Shown piece by piece: positions 43,785 through 52,997 of a stretch of 64,000 bases of DNA. A program made the translations under genes and the position numbers. This DNA comes from VAZQ01 sp963817135 (GTDB lineage: Bacteria > Pseudomonadota > Alphaproteobacteria > Rhizobiales > Xanthobacteraceae): contig CAWFNG010000019.1 in assembly GCA_963817135.1 (NCBI GenBank), positions 310,001 to 374,000 on the forward strand, read 5' to 3'. The notes under the pieces were generated by a model. That model worked only from the letters and a program-made list of their open reading frames with translations. It ran no database searches and was not told the origin of the DNA. Numbering within the stretch: the first letter of the stretch is position 1; every line of letters starts with the position of its first letter.

Positions 43785-44324
43785 TTATCTGATCACCCCT
43801 GATATGCAGCACGGCTTGTGCAGCGGGCGGGTGATCCTGCTCTTGAGGTAGCAGACCGCCGAGGTGCCGACATAGCCCGGACGCACATAGGTCCAGGCGC
43901 GGCAGCTTTGCTCGCCTTCGCAGGCCAGCGCGCAATTTGCGCCACTCGGATCGGCCGGCACATCGAAATGACGAAGGTCGCCGCCAAAACGATCGAAGCC
44001 GAATTCGATTGCTCCGGTTCGCGGTTCGATCACGCCGGTACCCCGCACCCCCGATACGCAGCAAGGAGATGCAACACGCGGCGTGACCTTGGATTTGAGC
44101 CAGCACATCGCGCTGGCGCTTTCCGTCACGGGGTAGGAGAAGGCCCAGGCGCGGCAACGCGCATCCCGCTCGCAACGGGCGGCACATTGGGCGGGATCAC
44201 CGGATCGCATGGGGAAACTCAAGTAATCGCCGCCGGGCCGATCGAACCCGACCTGGCCGCGCGCCTCCAAGCCGAGCACAAGCACTGCAATCAAGACGCC
44301 GAGCAGTTGACAGCATCGCCGCAT
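43785..44324 (-). CDS. Secreted protein with two PAN/Apple domains
   Basis: A 179-residue protein with a signal peptide (LLGVLIAVLVLGLEARGQ) and two tandem PAN repeats: FDRPGGDYLSF...CAARCERDARCRAWAF...CWLKSK...CCVSG and FDRFGGDLRHF...CALACEGEQSCRAWTY...CYLKSR...CCISG. Each repeat carries about six cysteines for disulfides. PAN domains bind proteins or sugars; the partner is unknown. ATG 44324 was preferred over the longer frame because the signal peptide starts there. Confidence 0.85.
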   Translation of the reverse strand: MRRCCQLLGVLIAVLVLGLEARGQVGFDRPGGDYLSFPMRSGDPAQCAARCERDARCRAWAFSYPVTESASAMCWLKSKVTPRVASPCCVSGVRGTGVIEPRTGAIEFGFDRFGGDLRHFDVPADPSGANCALACEGEQSCRAWTYVRPGYVGTSAVCYLKSRITRPLHKPCCISGVIR

Positions 44325-44443
44325 GCCTGACCTCGCGCTAGCCCGCCGACGCCGTTTCATCCATGTTAGAGGAGCGGTCGGCCATAGGCGAGTGCCGCAC
44401 CAACACGAACAGCGCCCCTGCAAAGCTTCCGGCCGGAGCAATC

Positions 44444-46282
44444 ATGACTGTGCAACACGGCGAATTTGGTTTTCTCGCTTTCGGCGTCGTGCTGCTGGTC
44501 GTCGCCGTCGTCAGCGTACCGATTGCCCGCAAGGTCGGCCTTCCCGCGCTGATCGCCTACCTGATCGGCGGGATGGTCATCGGGCCTTATGGCTTGCGCA
44601 TATTCGGCACCCCGGAAAGCATTATTCCGGTTTCCGAACTGGGCGTGGTGATGCTGCTGTTCCTGATCGGCCTCGAGCTTGAGCTTGGCCGGCTCATGGC
44701 CATGCGCGGCGCCATCTTCGGCCTCGGTGCCGCGCAACTCGCCGTCACCGCGCTTGCACTGGCAGGTCTCTCTTATTTCAGCGGCCTTATTGGCTGGCGC
44801 GGCGCGATCGTCGCCGGACTCGCGCTGGCAATGTCGGCGACGGCGATCGCGCTGCAGATCCTGGAAGAGCGCGGCGACCTGCAGCGCGATTACGGACAGC
44901 GCACGTTCGCAATTCTGCTCTTTCAGGATATGGCGGTCGTGCCGCTGCTTGCGCTTCTGCCTTTGCTGGCGCCGGCGCTTGACAGCGTTCACGCGGATTT
45001 TGCCGAGGGTCTGCGCACGGTGGCGCTTATCGGCGGCGCAATCGCAATCATCGTATTGGCGGGGCGCTACCTCCTCAATCCATTCTTTCGATTGCTCGCC
45101 CAGAGCGGATCGCGCGAAGTCATGACTGCCGCCGCGCTGCTGGTGGTCCTCGGGGCGGCGCTCCTGATGCAGACGGTCGGAATGTCCATGGCATTGGGAG
45201 CCTTCCTCGCCGGGGTGATGCTTGCCGAATCCAATTATCGGCACGAGCTCGAGGCCGACATCGAGCCGTTCCGCGGGCTCCTCCTCGCATTGTTCTTCAT
45301 GGGCGTAGGCATGAGCATCGATATCGCGCTTGTGCGTGCGAATCTGGCATTGATCGTGCTGGCGGCTGTCGTCATTACGGCGCTGAAGGCGGCCATTGTC
45401 TGGCTCCTGTTCCGCGCCACCTGTACGCGCGGCAACGCGTTGCGCGCGGGATCCATTCTCACCGGCGCGGGTGAATTTGCTTTCGTCATTTTCCCGCTGG
45501 GCGCATCGCTCGGCATTATCGATCGGCCGCAGGCCGGTATTCTCACCGCGATTGCCGCCATCACCATGCTGTTTGGGCCGCTGGTCGCAGCCACGACCGA
45601 GTTTGCCCTGCGGCGCCTCGCCCGGCCGGCCGGTCTGGAAAGCGAGGATTTTTCCGACGCCCACGGGTCGGTGCTGGTAATCGGCTTCGGACGATTCGGT
45701 CAGATCGTGTCGCAGTGCCTGCTTGCTGAAGGCATCGATGTCATCACCATCGACAACAATCCGGAAATGATCGCGCAGGCGAGCCGGTTCGGCTTCAAGG
45801 TTTATTACGGCGACGGCACCCGGCTCGACGTCTTGCGCGCGGCAGGCACCGCCGCTGCGCGGCTGGTTGCGATCTGCATCGACAACCGGGAAGCCGCAAG
45901 CCGCGTCGTTGATCTGGTGCATGCGGAATTTCCCGGAACGCAGCTTTATGTGCGGTCCTACGACCGGCGCCATTCGTTGCAGCTCATCGCCAAGGGCGTG
46001 GAATTCGAGCTGAGGGAAACCTACGAATTGGCGCTCCTGTTCGGCCGCAAGACGCTCGAAGCGCTTGGATTGGACGACGAGCGGGCGCTTGCGATTGAGG
46101 AATTCGTGCGCCGGCGCGATCTTGACCGGCTGGCACTGCAGCAGGCCGAAGGGATTTCCGCCGGGATCGACCTTCTGCGCACGACCATGGTGCAGGAGCC
46201 ATTGAGCAAGCCCGCGCGCGCCGCGAAGCCGCTCAATCCGGAGGCGCGACAACTCGTTCGCCCGCCGCCGGGCGAGTCGTAG
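44444..46282 (+). CDS. CPA2-family K+/H+ antiporter with TrkA-N domain (KefB-like)
   Basis: A 612-residue protein with about 12-13 membrane helices (residues 1-385, including LPALIAYLIGGMVIGPYGL and LLFLIGLELELGRL) and a cytoplasmic Rossmann RCK/TrkA-N domain (VLVIGFGRFGQIVSQCLL; DNNPEMIAQASRFGFKVYYG). KefB/KefC-type antiporters export potassium and are gated by glutathione adducts; a glutathione-synthesis gene faces it across a shared terminator, which fits. ATG 44444 gives MTVQHGEFGF, the usual start. Confidence 0.93.
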   Translation: MTVQHGEFGFLAFGVVLLVVAVVSVPIARKVGLPALIAYLIGGMVIGPYGLRIFGTPESIIPVSELGVVMLLFLIGLELELGRLMAMRGAIFGLGAAQLAVTALALAGLSYFSGLIGWRGAIVAGLALAMSATAIALQILEERGDLQRDYGQRTFAILLFQDMAVVPLLALLPLLAPALDSVHADFAEGLRTVALIGGAIAIIVLAGRYLLNPFFRLLAQSGSREVMTAAALLVVLGAALLMQTVGMSMALGAFLAGVMLAESNYRHELEADIEPFRGLLLALFFMGVGMSIDIALVRANLALIVLAAVVITALKAAIVWLLFRATCTRGNALRAGSILTGAGEFAFVIFPLGASLGIIDRPQAGILTAIAAITMLFGPLVAATTEFALRRLARPAGLESEDFSDAHGSVLVIGFGRFGQIVSQCLLAEGIDVITIDNNPEMIAQASRFGFKVYYGDGTRLDVLRAAGTAAARLVAICIDNREAASRVVDLVHAEFPGTQLYVRSYDRRHSLQLIAKGVEFELRETYELALLFGRKTLEALGLDDERALAIEEFVRRRDLDRLALQQAEGISAGIDLLRTTMVQEPLSKPARAAKPLNPEARQLVRPPPGES

Positions 46283-46316
46283 CCCGGATTGAACGTCTTC
46301 GTTCAATCCGGGCTAC
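46279..46316. terminator. REP-like hairpin acting as likely bidirectional terminator
   Basis: Perfect 17-bp arms GTAGCCCGGATTGAACG and CGTTCAATCCGGGCTAC with loop TCTT lie between the converging antiporter and gshA genes. The TAG of the antiporter gene lies inside the left arm. The unit is a copy of the repeat at 30921-30950. Confidence 0.8.
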
Positions 46317-46320
46317 AGAT

Positions 46321-47691
46321 TCAATACGCGTATTCCTTGAAGGCCGGCGCAACGCTGCCGCTCCACGGGCCATTGAATTTTTCCAGCAATTCCTCGGCGG
46401 GTGTTACACCGCGCGCGACATATTCCTCGATCGGCTGGAGATAGCGGCTTTCATCCTGGCCGGCGCTGTCGAGCCGGCCGCGTCGGGCCAGCCCTTTTTG
46501 TGCAAGTGCAATGGTGGCGCGCGCGAGTTGCAGCACGCTCGCGCCCTTGATGACGGCGGCAAAGCCCTGTTTGGGCACGTCATCGCGCAGCTTCTGGCGC
46601 TCCGCCGCCTTCCAGTCCTTGACCAGCATCCAGGCCTGATCGAGCGCATCCTCGTCATAGAGGATGCCGACCCAATAGGCCGGCAGCGCCGGCAGCCGCC
46701 GCCACGGCCCGCCGTCCGCTCCGCGCATTTCCAGGTAATGTTTGAGGCGGACTTCCGGAAAGATGGTGGAGATATGATTTGCCCAGTCCGAGATCGTCGC
46801 GCGCTCACCGGGCAGAGCGGGCAGCCGGCCTTGCATCAGATCGCGAAATGATTGTCCGGCGACATCGATATACTGCTCGCCGCGTTTGACGAAATACATC
46901 GGCACGCCGAGCGCGTAATCGATATAGCGCTCAAAACCCATGCCGGCTTCGAATGCCCAGGGCAGCATTCCGGTGCGGTCAGGATCGGTGTCGCGCCAGA
47001 TTTCCGAGCGAAATGAAAGAAAGCCATTCGGCCGGCCTTCGGTGAATGGCGAATTGGCGAACAGTGCCGTTGCCACCGGCTGCAGCGCCAGGCTGACGCG
47101 CAGCTTCTTCACCATGTCGGCCTCGCTGGAATAATCGAGATTCGTCTGCACCGTGCAGGTGCGATACATCATGTCCAGGCCGTGGCCGCCGACCTTGGGC
47201 ATATAGGCCGTCATGATGCGGTAGCGGCCTTTCGGCATCGTCGGAATCTCGGCACGGCTCCAGTTCGGGGTCATGCCGAGCCCAAGAAAGCCGATCCCCA
47301 GGGGACGCGCGACTTCCTTGACCTGCGCGAGATGCGCCATCAGCTCCGAGCATGTCTGATGCACGGTCTCGACCGGCGCTCCCGACAATTCGAACTGTCC
47401 ACCCGGCTCAAGCGATATTGCGCCGCCGCCCGTGACATCGAACAAGCCGATCACGTTGCCTTGTTCGATGATCGGTTGCCAGCCCAGTAGATGCTGCATG
47501 CCTTCCAGGAGCGCGCGGATGCTGCGACGGCCCTCATAGGGCACCGGGCGCAAATCTTCGGTCCGAAACACGAATTTCTCGTGCTCGGTACCGATGCGGA
47601 ATTGCGCCTTCGGCTTCGCCCCGGCCTCGAACCATGCGACCAGCTCGTCGCGCGTCTCGATCGGCGTCATGTCGACTTGGTCGCGGGCCAT
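46321..47691 (-). CDS. gshA: Glutamate-cysteine ligase (plant/alphaproteobacterial type)
   Basis: A 456-residue enzyme making gamma-glutamylcysteine, the first step of glutathione synthesis. Conserved parts include RIGTEHEKFVF, ISLEPGGQFELSGAP, GRYRIMTAYMPKVGGHGLDM and TCTVQTNLDY. The start ATG 47691 (MARDQVDMTPIETRDEL) gives the normal family length. It converges with a KefB-like antiporter, a functional match. Confidence 0.96.
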   Translation of the reverse strand: MARDQVDMTPIETRDELVAWFEAGAKPKAQFRIGTEHEKFVFRTEDLRPVPYEGRRSIRALLEGMQHLLGWQPIIEQGNVIGLFDVTGGGAISLEPGGQFELSGAPVETVHQTCSELMAHLAQVKEVARPLGIGFLGLGMTPNWSRAEIPTMPKGRYRIMTAYMPKVGGHGLDMMYRTCTVQTNLDYSSEADMVKKLRVSLALQPVATALFANSPFTEGRPNGFLSFRSEIWRDTDPDRTGMLPWAFEAGMGFERYIDYALGVPMYFVKRGEQYIDVAGQSFRDLMQGRLPALPGERATISDWANHISTIFPEVRLKHYLEMRGADGGPWRRLPALPAYWVGILYDEDALDQAWMLVKDWKAAERQKLRDDVPKQGFAAVIKGASVLQLARATIALAQKGLARRGRLDSAGQDESRYLQPIEEYVARGVTPAEELLEKFNGPWSGSVAPAFKEYAY

Positions 47692-47889
47692 GCGGCGGTT
47701 CCGGGAAAAGGGCCGCGACCTTACACGTCGCCTGCAAGGGAGGGCAAATGGGCACTCAACAATCATCTGCCAGTGATTGCCGATGTCGCGATTGGTGCAG
47801 TTAGCTCCTGACTGATCCCCGTAAATTGGATATCCTGCACTCGCGCTGCGCGCCGGGACCGCATTGGATGACCCTGCAGGAGAAATTCA

Positions 47890-48936
47890 GTGAGCCAGAT
47901 GGATGCAATCACCGCCAACGCGAATAGCTTCGTCCCGGTGATCGACATAGCCCCCTACCTTGCGGGCACGCCTGAAGGCAGACATCGGGTCGCAGCGGAA
48001 ATCGACCGCGCCTGCCGCGAGGTCGGCTTCTATATCATCGTCGGTCATGGCGTCGACCTGCGATTGATCGAGCAGGTCGAGACCGTCTCGCGTGAATTCT
48101 TCGATCTTCCGCTTGACGAAAAAATGAAGGTGCATATCGGCGATACGCCCGGCGCGGTCGGTTATGCGGCTGTCGGCGACGTCGCACTGGCCTATACCCG
48201 CGGTCAGGTGGCGCCGCCGGACCTCAACGAATCGTTGCAGATTGCGAAAGTTGACGTGACGGACGATGGGTATTTTCAAAGCGAAGCCGCGCGCGGCTTG
48301 ATTCCAAAGAACCGCTGGCCGCAGCGGCCCGCTGCCCTCAAAGCGGTGTACAGCAAATATTACCTGAGGATAGGCGCCCTTGCCGCGGATTTGATGCGCT
48401 TGTCGGCTCTCGCACTCGGGCTGCCTGAGACGTATTTCGATGACAAGATCGACCGCCACATCAGCCGCCTCAACATACGTCTTTACCCGGAGCAGAGAAT
48501 TGCTCCGCTGCCCGGCCAGTTACGCGCCGCCGCGCACACCGATTACGGGACGGTCACGATACTCAAGCCGGGCGACGCCGTTGGCGGTCTTCAGGTCGCC
48601 GACCGTGATGGAAACTGGCACGACGTTCCAATGATTCCCGGATCGTTCGTGATCAACCAGGGCGACCTGATGGCTCGCTGGACGAACGATCGCTGGCTTT
48701 CAACCCTGCATCGCGTAGCCAATCCTCCCGCTGAGGCCAAGGGCGGGTCGCGGCGTCTGTCCATCGTGTTCTTTCACCATCCGAACTACGATGCGACCGT
48801 GTCCTGTCTGCCGACCTGCGTCGACGCCAAGGTCGCACCCGCCTATGAACCGATCACGGTGAGTGACTACTACAGCATGAAGAAATCGCAGCAGCGCATG
48901 GCGCGGGCGAAGGCGCTTGAAGCAGCGGCGAGCTGA
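47890..48936 (+). CDS. Fe(II)/2-oxoglutarate-dependent oxygenase (isopenicillin-N-synthase-like)
   Basis: A 348-residue protein with the DIOX_N segment (VPVIDIAPYLAG, GFYIIVGHGVD) and the catalytic core: HTDYGTVTIL (H and D ligands), the second histidine in TLHRVANPP, and the 2-oxoglutarate arginine in RRLSIVFFHHP. Good GGAGAAA precedes GTG 47890. The substrate is unknown; relatives act on small acids, gibberellin-like compounds or ethylene precursors. A CTAG element begins directly after its TGA. Confidence 0.9.
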   Translation: MSQMDAITANANSFVPVIDIAPYLAGTPEGRHRVAAEIDRACREVGFYIIVGHGVDLRLIEQVETVSREFFDLPLDEKMKVHIGDTPGAVGYAAVGDVALAYTRGQVAPPDLNESLQIAKVDVTDDGYFQSEAARGLIPKNRWPQRPAALKAVYSKYYLRIGALAADLMRLSALALGLPETYFDDKIDRHISRLNIRLYPEQRIAPLPGQLRAAAHTDYGTVTILKPGDAVGGLQVADRDGNWHDVPMIPGSFVINQGDLMARWTNDRWLSTLHRVANPPAEAKGGSRRLSIVFFHHPNYDATVSCLPTCVDAKVAPAYEPITVSDYYSMKKSQQRMARAKALEAAAS

Positions 48937-49103
48937 CTGGTGTGGCGGATTTGACGTTCCTATCAGCATTGCCGCGAGTCATTCATAGGAACGTCAAATC
49001 CAAAGCCACACTAGAATCATGGAGTTGCTAATGGTCCTTGGATTCCGAAGTTCGCATCTGAACGTGCCGCGAGTGCTGGCGAACTTCGGAATCGGACCAC
49101 TAG
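48937..49103 (-). repeat. Full-length CTAG composite element (B-spacer-A), inverted copy
   Basis: Module B (48937-49014, outer end mutated to CTGG) and module A (49028-49103) are joined by a 13-base spacer AATCATGGAGTTG. In reverse complement, A matches the 52998-53073 copy at 73 of 76 positions and the spacer matches apart from one substitution and one missing base; B is more diverged. It starts one base after the oxygenase stop and ends 8 bases before the receptor ATG. Confidence 0.9.
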
Positions 49104-49111
49104 CCGTCCCG

Positions 49112-50098
49112 ATGCCTCTGACACGCGCGTTTGTTGTTATTGCCGCGGCTCTTCTTCTGGCGACCGCGCTCGGCAGCAAACCGGCCGATGCGCAGGATTG
49201 GCCGACACGTCCGTTGACGCTCGTGGTGCCGTGGGCCGCCGGCGGGGGCACCGATGTGATGGGACGCATCATGGCGCGCCGCATGTCGGAGATCATGGGC
49301 CAGCAGGTGATCGTCGAAAATATCACCGGCGCCGGCGGAATGATCGGTTCGACGCACGTCGTCAAGGCAGCACCGGACGGCTACACCTTTGTCTTCGGCA
49401 GCCGCTCGGACGCGATCAATATGACGCTCTACAAGCGTCCTACTTACAGTCTGCAGAACGATCTTGCCCCCGTCGTCCTCGTTGCCGACCAGCCGACGAT
49501 TTTGGTCGCGCGCAAAGATCTGCCGGCCGATGGACTCAAGGACTTCGTCGCACATGTGCAGCGCAACGTCGGTACCGTTCGCTTGGGTTCCGCCGGCATC
49601 GGCGCCACGGGCTTTGTCGATTGTGCCATTTTCAACGGGATGATCGGGGTCAACATCCAGGCAATCCCGTATCGAGGCAGCGGCCCGGCGATGCAGGACC
49701 TGATCCGCAGCCAGTTCGACTATTTCTGCACGATCAGCGGGTCGGCGGCGGCGCCGCTGCAGAACGGCCTGATCAAAGGCATTGCAGCGTTCAGGCACGA
49801 ACGATTGCCGTCGCTGCCGCAAGTGCCGACCGCCTTTGAGCAGGGCATGGATTTCGATGCCTCGACCTGGTTCGGCTTCTTCGTGCCCAAGGCCACCCCG
49901 GCCGCGATAATCAAGAAACTGCACGACGCCAGCGTAGCGGCGATGGCAACGCCCTCGGTGGCGGAGCAGCTGGCCACCAACGGAACGTATGTTGTGCCGC
50001 CGGAAAAGCGCTCGACCGAGTATTTCGAAAGCATCATCGTTCCCGAGATCGAGAAGAACGCAGCGCCGCTCAAGGCTGCGGGAATGTCGGTCGATTAA
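49112..50098 (+). CDS. Bug/TctC-family tripartite tricarboxylate transporter receptor
   Basis: A 328-residue periplasmic protein with a signal peptide (cleavage near PADAQDW) and the family motifs WPTRPLTLVVPWAAGGGTD and GPAMQDLIRSQFDYFC plus FVPKATPAAIIKKLHDA. Such receptors bind carboxylates; membrane partners TctA/TctB are not nearby, so it is an orphan receptor, as is common in beta- and alphaproteobacteria. ATG 49112 stands only 8 bases after a CTAG element and has no recognisable ribosome site; the insertion may have replaced the leader. Confidence 0.92.
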   Translation: MPLTRAFVVIAAALLLATALGSKPADAQDWPTRPLTLVVPWAAGGGTDVMGRIMARRMSEIMGQQVIVENITGAGGMIGSTHVVKAAPDGYTFVFGSRSDAINMTLYKRPTYSLQNDLAPVVLVADQPTILVARKDLPADGLKDFVAHVQRNVGTVRLGSAGIGATGFVDCAIFNGMIGVNIQAIPYRGSGPAMQDLIRSQFDYFCTISGSAAAPLQNGLIKGIAAFRHERLPSLPQVPTAFEQGMDFDASTWFGFFVPKATPAAIIKKLHDASVAAMATPSVAEQLATNGTYVVPPEKRSTEYFESIIVPEIEKNAAPLKAAGMSVD

Positions 50099-50127
50099 GC
50101 CGCACCCAAAGAGCAAGGACGACCGCC

Positions 50128-50421
50128 ATGGCGAAGGCCTATTGGGTAACCTCATATCGCTCGATCTCCGACCCGGAGAAGCTTGCCACCTATGCCGCCC
50201 TTGCCGGACCGGCCATTGCGCCCTTCGGCGGGCGCTATCTCGCGCGCGGCACCGCCGCTGCTGCCTACGAAGCGGGTCTGAAAGAGCGAATCGTCATTTC
50301 CGAATTCCCGAGTATCGAACGGGCGATCGCCGCTCATGACAGCACGGCGTACCAGGCCGCCCTGAAGGCACTGGGTGACGGGGCGGTGCGCGACCTGCGG
50401 ATCATCGAAGGCTTGGAATAG
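50128..50421 (+). CDS. DUF1330 family protein
   Basis: A 97-residue ferredoxin-like (dimeric alpha-beta barrel) protein: AKAYWVTSYRSISDPEKLATY, GGRYLARG, ERIVISEFPSIERAIAAHDS. Members are small and uncharacterised. It follows the Bug receptor by 29 bases on the same strand and probably shares its transcript. Confidence 0.88.
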   Translation: MAKAYWVTSYRSISDPEKLATYAALAGPAIAPFGGRYLARGTAAAAYEAGLKERIVISEFPSIERAIAAHDSTAYQAALKALGDGAVRDLRIIEGLE

Positions 50422-50427
50422 CGCAAT

Positions 50428-50892
50428 CTACTCCTTGATCGGCGCGCCGGATTTGCGCAACCAGCGGCGGTTTTGGCCGTCGCGCTCCAGCATCAGGTCG
50501 ACATCGGAGTAATGCACGCGCTCGTTCGTCAAGCGGGTGCCTATTTCGAGGTAGACCGCGTCGCTGCTGCTGCGATTGACGAGGCAATGGCCGATGCCGC
50601 TGTTGGCCTTGAAGCCCGCGGCATCACCGGGCCGAAGCACGATCTCGCCGTCGTTCTCCTGAAGCACCAGCTCGCCTTCCAGCATGAAGATGAACTCATC
50701 CTCCTGCTCGTGCCAGTGCCGCAGCGCCGAGGACGAACCGGGCTTGATGCGGGTGAGGTTGACGCCGAATTGCGCGAGGCCGGCGGCGTCGCCAAGCCGC
50801 TGCCTTTCCCGCCCGGCGATCACAGGCGCAAATTCCTTGGGATAATTGCTCATCCGTTGAGCTGGAATTTTTCCTATATCGATCTTGGGCAT
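50428..50892 (-). CDS. Cupin-domain protein
   Basis: A 154-residue single cupin. Motif 1 is RHWHEQEDEFIFMLEGEL with two histidines and a glutamate as metal ligands; motif 2 is GDAAGFKANSGIGHCLVN with the third histidine. AAAGGATTGGAA precedes ATG 50892 (MPKIDIGKI). The role is unknown; many such proteins are sensors or isomerases. It ends 6 bases from the DUF1330 gene, tail to tail, and is divergent from the TauD-like gene. Confidence 0.88.
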   Translation of the reverse strand: MPKIDIGKIPAQRMSNYPKEFAPVIAGRERQRLGDAAGLAQFGVNLTRIKPGSSSALRHWHEQEDEFIFMLEGELVLQENDGEIVLRPGDAAGFKANSGIGHCLVNRSSSDAVYLEIGTRLTNERVHYSDVDLMLERDGQNRRWLRKSGAPIKE

Positions 50893-51037
50893 TTCCAATC
50901 CTTTCTTTACGATCGTCATCGGCGGTTAGTGTAATTGTCGCATGCGCTGCGCCGGCCGCAAGTCGGGAAGCGGACTTCCGGTTCTTGCGGGAAAACCCGT
51001 TTTGATGGAGAGTTGAGCCGAATTGACGGAGGCTCGC

Positions 51038-51925
51038 ATGGAAACGATCCCGCTGGGTCCCGGTTTTGCCGCCGAACTGCGCGGCGTGACGCTTGCCGGC
51101 ATTGCCATGGATGACGCCGCATACCAGGAGGCCCGCGCGGCGTTCGAGGAGCATTCCGTGCTGGTCCTGCGTGGCCAGGAGGTAACCGACGAAGCGCAGC
51201 TTGCTTTTTCGCGCCGGTTTGGCCCGCTCGAAATAACCAAGGTCGGCTCGCAAGGCACCGGCACCAACCTGGTGATTCTCAGCACCATCGACGAGAGCGG
51301 CAAAGTCGTGCCGGCGGATCACCGATTGGCGCTGCGCAACAAGGCAAACCAGCTCTGGCATACCGACAGCACTTTCAAACGCGTGCCGGCGCTCGCTTCG
51401 GTGCTCTCGGCGCGCATCATCCCGGCGCGCGGCGGGGAAACGGAATACGTCTCCACCCGGCTCGCCTTCGAGCGGATCGACCCGGCACTGCGCCGGCAGT
51501 TCGAACATTCCTTCGCCTGGCACGACTACGCCCATTCGCGCGGCAAGATCGCGGCCGACCTCGCAAGTCCCGAGGAGCGCGCGGCACTACCGCCGCAATG
51601 CTGGCGCATGGTTTGGAAAAACCCGGTCAACGGCCGCATCGCGCTTTATCTCGCCTCGCACGCCTATGCGGTTGAAGGAATGGAGCAGGCGGCGGGGCAA
51701 CAGCTGCTCGCCGAGTTGATCGATGCGGCGACCGCGCCGGGGCTGACTTACATCCACAGCTGGCGCAGCGGCGACGTCGTCATGTGGGACAACCGCGCGA
51801 CCATGCATCGCGGCCGGCCTTGGCCCGCGCACGAGCCGCGCCATATGGTGCGTACCACCATATCGGCGACCGAGGCTGACGGGCTCGCGAGCGTGCAGCC
51901 GCCGGCGCGACAAGCGGCGGAATAA
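51038..51925 (+). CDS. TauD/TfdA-family 2-oxoglutarate-dependent dioxygenase
   Basis: A 295-residue enzyme with iron ligands in WHTDSTFKRVPA (HxD) and MHRGRPW, and the 2-oxoglutarate arginine in RHMVRTTI. GGAGG at 51028-51032 fixes ATG 51038; an upstream TTG at 51023 is less likely. TauD/TfdA enzymes oxidise taurine, aryloxyacetates or similar; with the receptor and cupin nearby it could belong to a carboxylate-degrading group. The substrate is not predictable from sequence. Confidence 0.92.
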   Translation: METIPLGPGFAAELRGVTLAGIAMDDAAYQEARAAFEEHSVLVLRGQEVTDEAQLAFSRRFGPLEITKVGSQGTGTNLVILSTIDESGKVVPADHRLALRNKANQLWHTDSTFKRVPALASVLSARIIPARGGETEYVSTRLAFERIDPALRRQFEHSFAWHDYAHSRGKIAADLASPEERAALPPQCWRMVWKNPVNGRIALYLASHAYAVEGMEQAAGQQLLAELIDAATAPGLTYIHSWRSGDVVMWDNRATMHRGRPWPAHEPRHMVRTTISATEADGLASVQPPARQAAE

Positions 51926-51954
51926 TCGATCATTGCAGCGGCTGGGTGATCGAT
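51925..51954. terminator. Hairpin between converging genes
   Basis: ATCGATCA (51925-51932) pairs with TGATCGAT (51947-51954) across 14 bases, between the dioxygenase gene and the oppositely oriented hypothetical gene. It may end transcription in both directions; there is no T-run, and it overlaps the last codons of the minus-strand gene. Confidence 0.4.
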
Positions 51955-52430
51955 AGGCCGATGAACGGCTTTTTCGTGCCCTTCACCGTTCGCCTGGACG
52001 GCTCGGATCTCGGCAATCCGGAATATTCGTCACATTCCTCGTCTGTCTCACAACCGTTGCGCGGCAGGACATCGAGGAGTTGCAGGCTCTTGCGGGTTTG
52101 AACCTCAAGATAGCTCGTCCCGATCCGAAACTGATCGTTGGAAATTGCGCCCGCGGGCGGCAGCTCACGCCAGTTTCTGAAATTATTCGCCAGCGGGCTA
52201 TTGCCGCTCAAACCCGTCCCGAACGTATAGCTCGGCGGCAGCTTCGCCCAATTGTTCTCCTGCCCGAGCCCGGGGGCGGACTTCTCCGGCGTTTCTCTGT
52301 TGTCGAATTGGCGCGGGACAATGTCCGTCAGATTTGGTGAGAACAGCAGCGCCTGGGAGCCCGCAGTGGATGCCCATGCAAGAAGGCCAGCGGTAGCCGC
52401 GAGGATTTGGAACTGGCGCCGAATCAACAC
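51930..52430 (-). CDS. Secreted protein of unknown function
   Basis: A 166-residue protein starting at GTG 52430 after a GGGGGACC stretch: VLIRRQFQILAATAGLLAWA is a signal peptide with cleavage near GSQA. The mature part (VPRQFDNRETPEKSAPGLGQ, RIGTSYLEVQTRKSLQLL, two cysteines in NGCETDEEC) has no family I recognise. It is divergent from the small RHH-type gene. Confidence 0.6.
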   Translation of the reverse strand: MLIRRQFQILAATAGLLAWASTAGSQALLFSPNLTDIVPRQFDNRETPEKSAPGLGQENNWAKLPPSYTFGTGLSGNSPLANNFRNWRELPPAGAISNDQFRIGTSYLEVQTRKSLQLLDVLPRNGCETDEECDEYSGLPRSEPSRRTVKGTKKPFIGLSITQPLQ

Positions 52431-52507
52431 GTTGGTCCCCCCGGCACCATGACAGCCTAAAATAGAGCGAGATGCTAGATTGGCGAGGACACTATGGGAG
52501 GAAATTG

Positions 52508-52867
52508 ATGGCAAAAGCGGGCCCGAGCAAAGAAAGGCGGGGACGTGCCCCATCTCTGCATGTCATCAGTGGCGGACAAAGCACACAGTCGAATGAAAAC
52601 AAGTCGGCCGTCCGCAGCAAAGGCGGCGACGCCGCCAAGGGAAAGCGCGTGCAATTCGACCTGGAAACCTGGCACGCCCTCGACATGCTCGCGCGCGACC
52701 GGATGATGACCTTCCAGGAGCTTGCCGACGAGGCATTTGCGGATCTGTTGCGCAAGCACGGCCAACCGGTCGATCTCAAGGACGCGCTCAAGCGCAGCTT
52801 GCAGCATGACCAGGGGCAGCGGCCAAAGCCGGGGAGAAAGCGCGGCACGCGGCATCCGGAAGATTGA
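52508..52867 (+). CDS. Small ribbon-helix-helix-like DNA-binding protein
   Basis: A 119-residue basic protein. A disordered N-terminus leads to KRVQFDLETWHALDMLARDR and MTFQELADEAFADLLRKHG, the strand-helix-helix order of RHH regulators, then a lysine/arginine-rich tail. GGAGG lies before ATG 52508. No toxin gene is adjacent, so it is probably a regulator and not an antitoxin. Confidence 0.7.
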   Translation: MAKAGPSKERRGRAPSLHVISGGQSTQSNENKSAVRSKGGDAAKGKRVQFDLETWHALDMLARDRMMTFQELADEAFADLLRKHGQPVDLKDALKRSLQHDQGQRPKPGRKRGTRHPED

Positions 52868-52997
52868 AATCCACGCCCGCTGCACGAGCCCCGTGTATCG
52901 ACTTCGGCGCAGCACGCGCGCACGGGCCTTACCAACGCGTGCATCATGAACAGCAAAGTGCGCGAAGTGGTGCGCCGCGCCCCGGATACGCCCTCAC

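Noticed and set aside
44366..46306. Minus-strand open frame of 646 codons opposite the antiporter gene
   Set aside because: Composition is typical of an antisense shadow (rich in Arg, Gln, His); the plus strand encodes a clear CPA2 antiporter.
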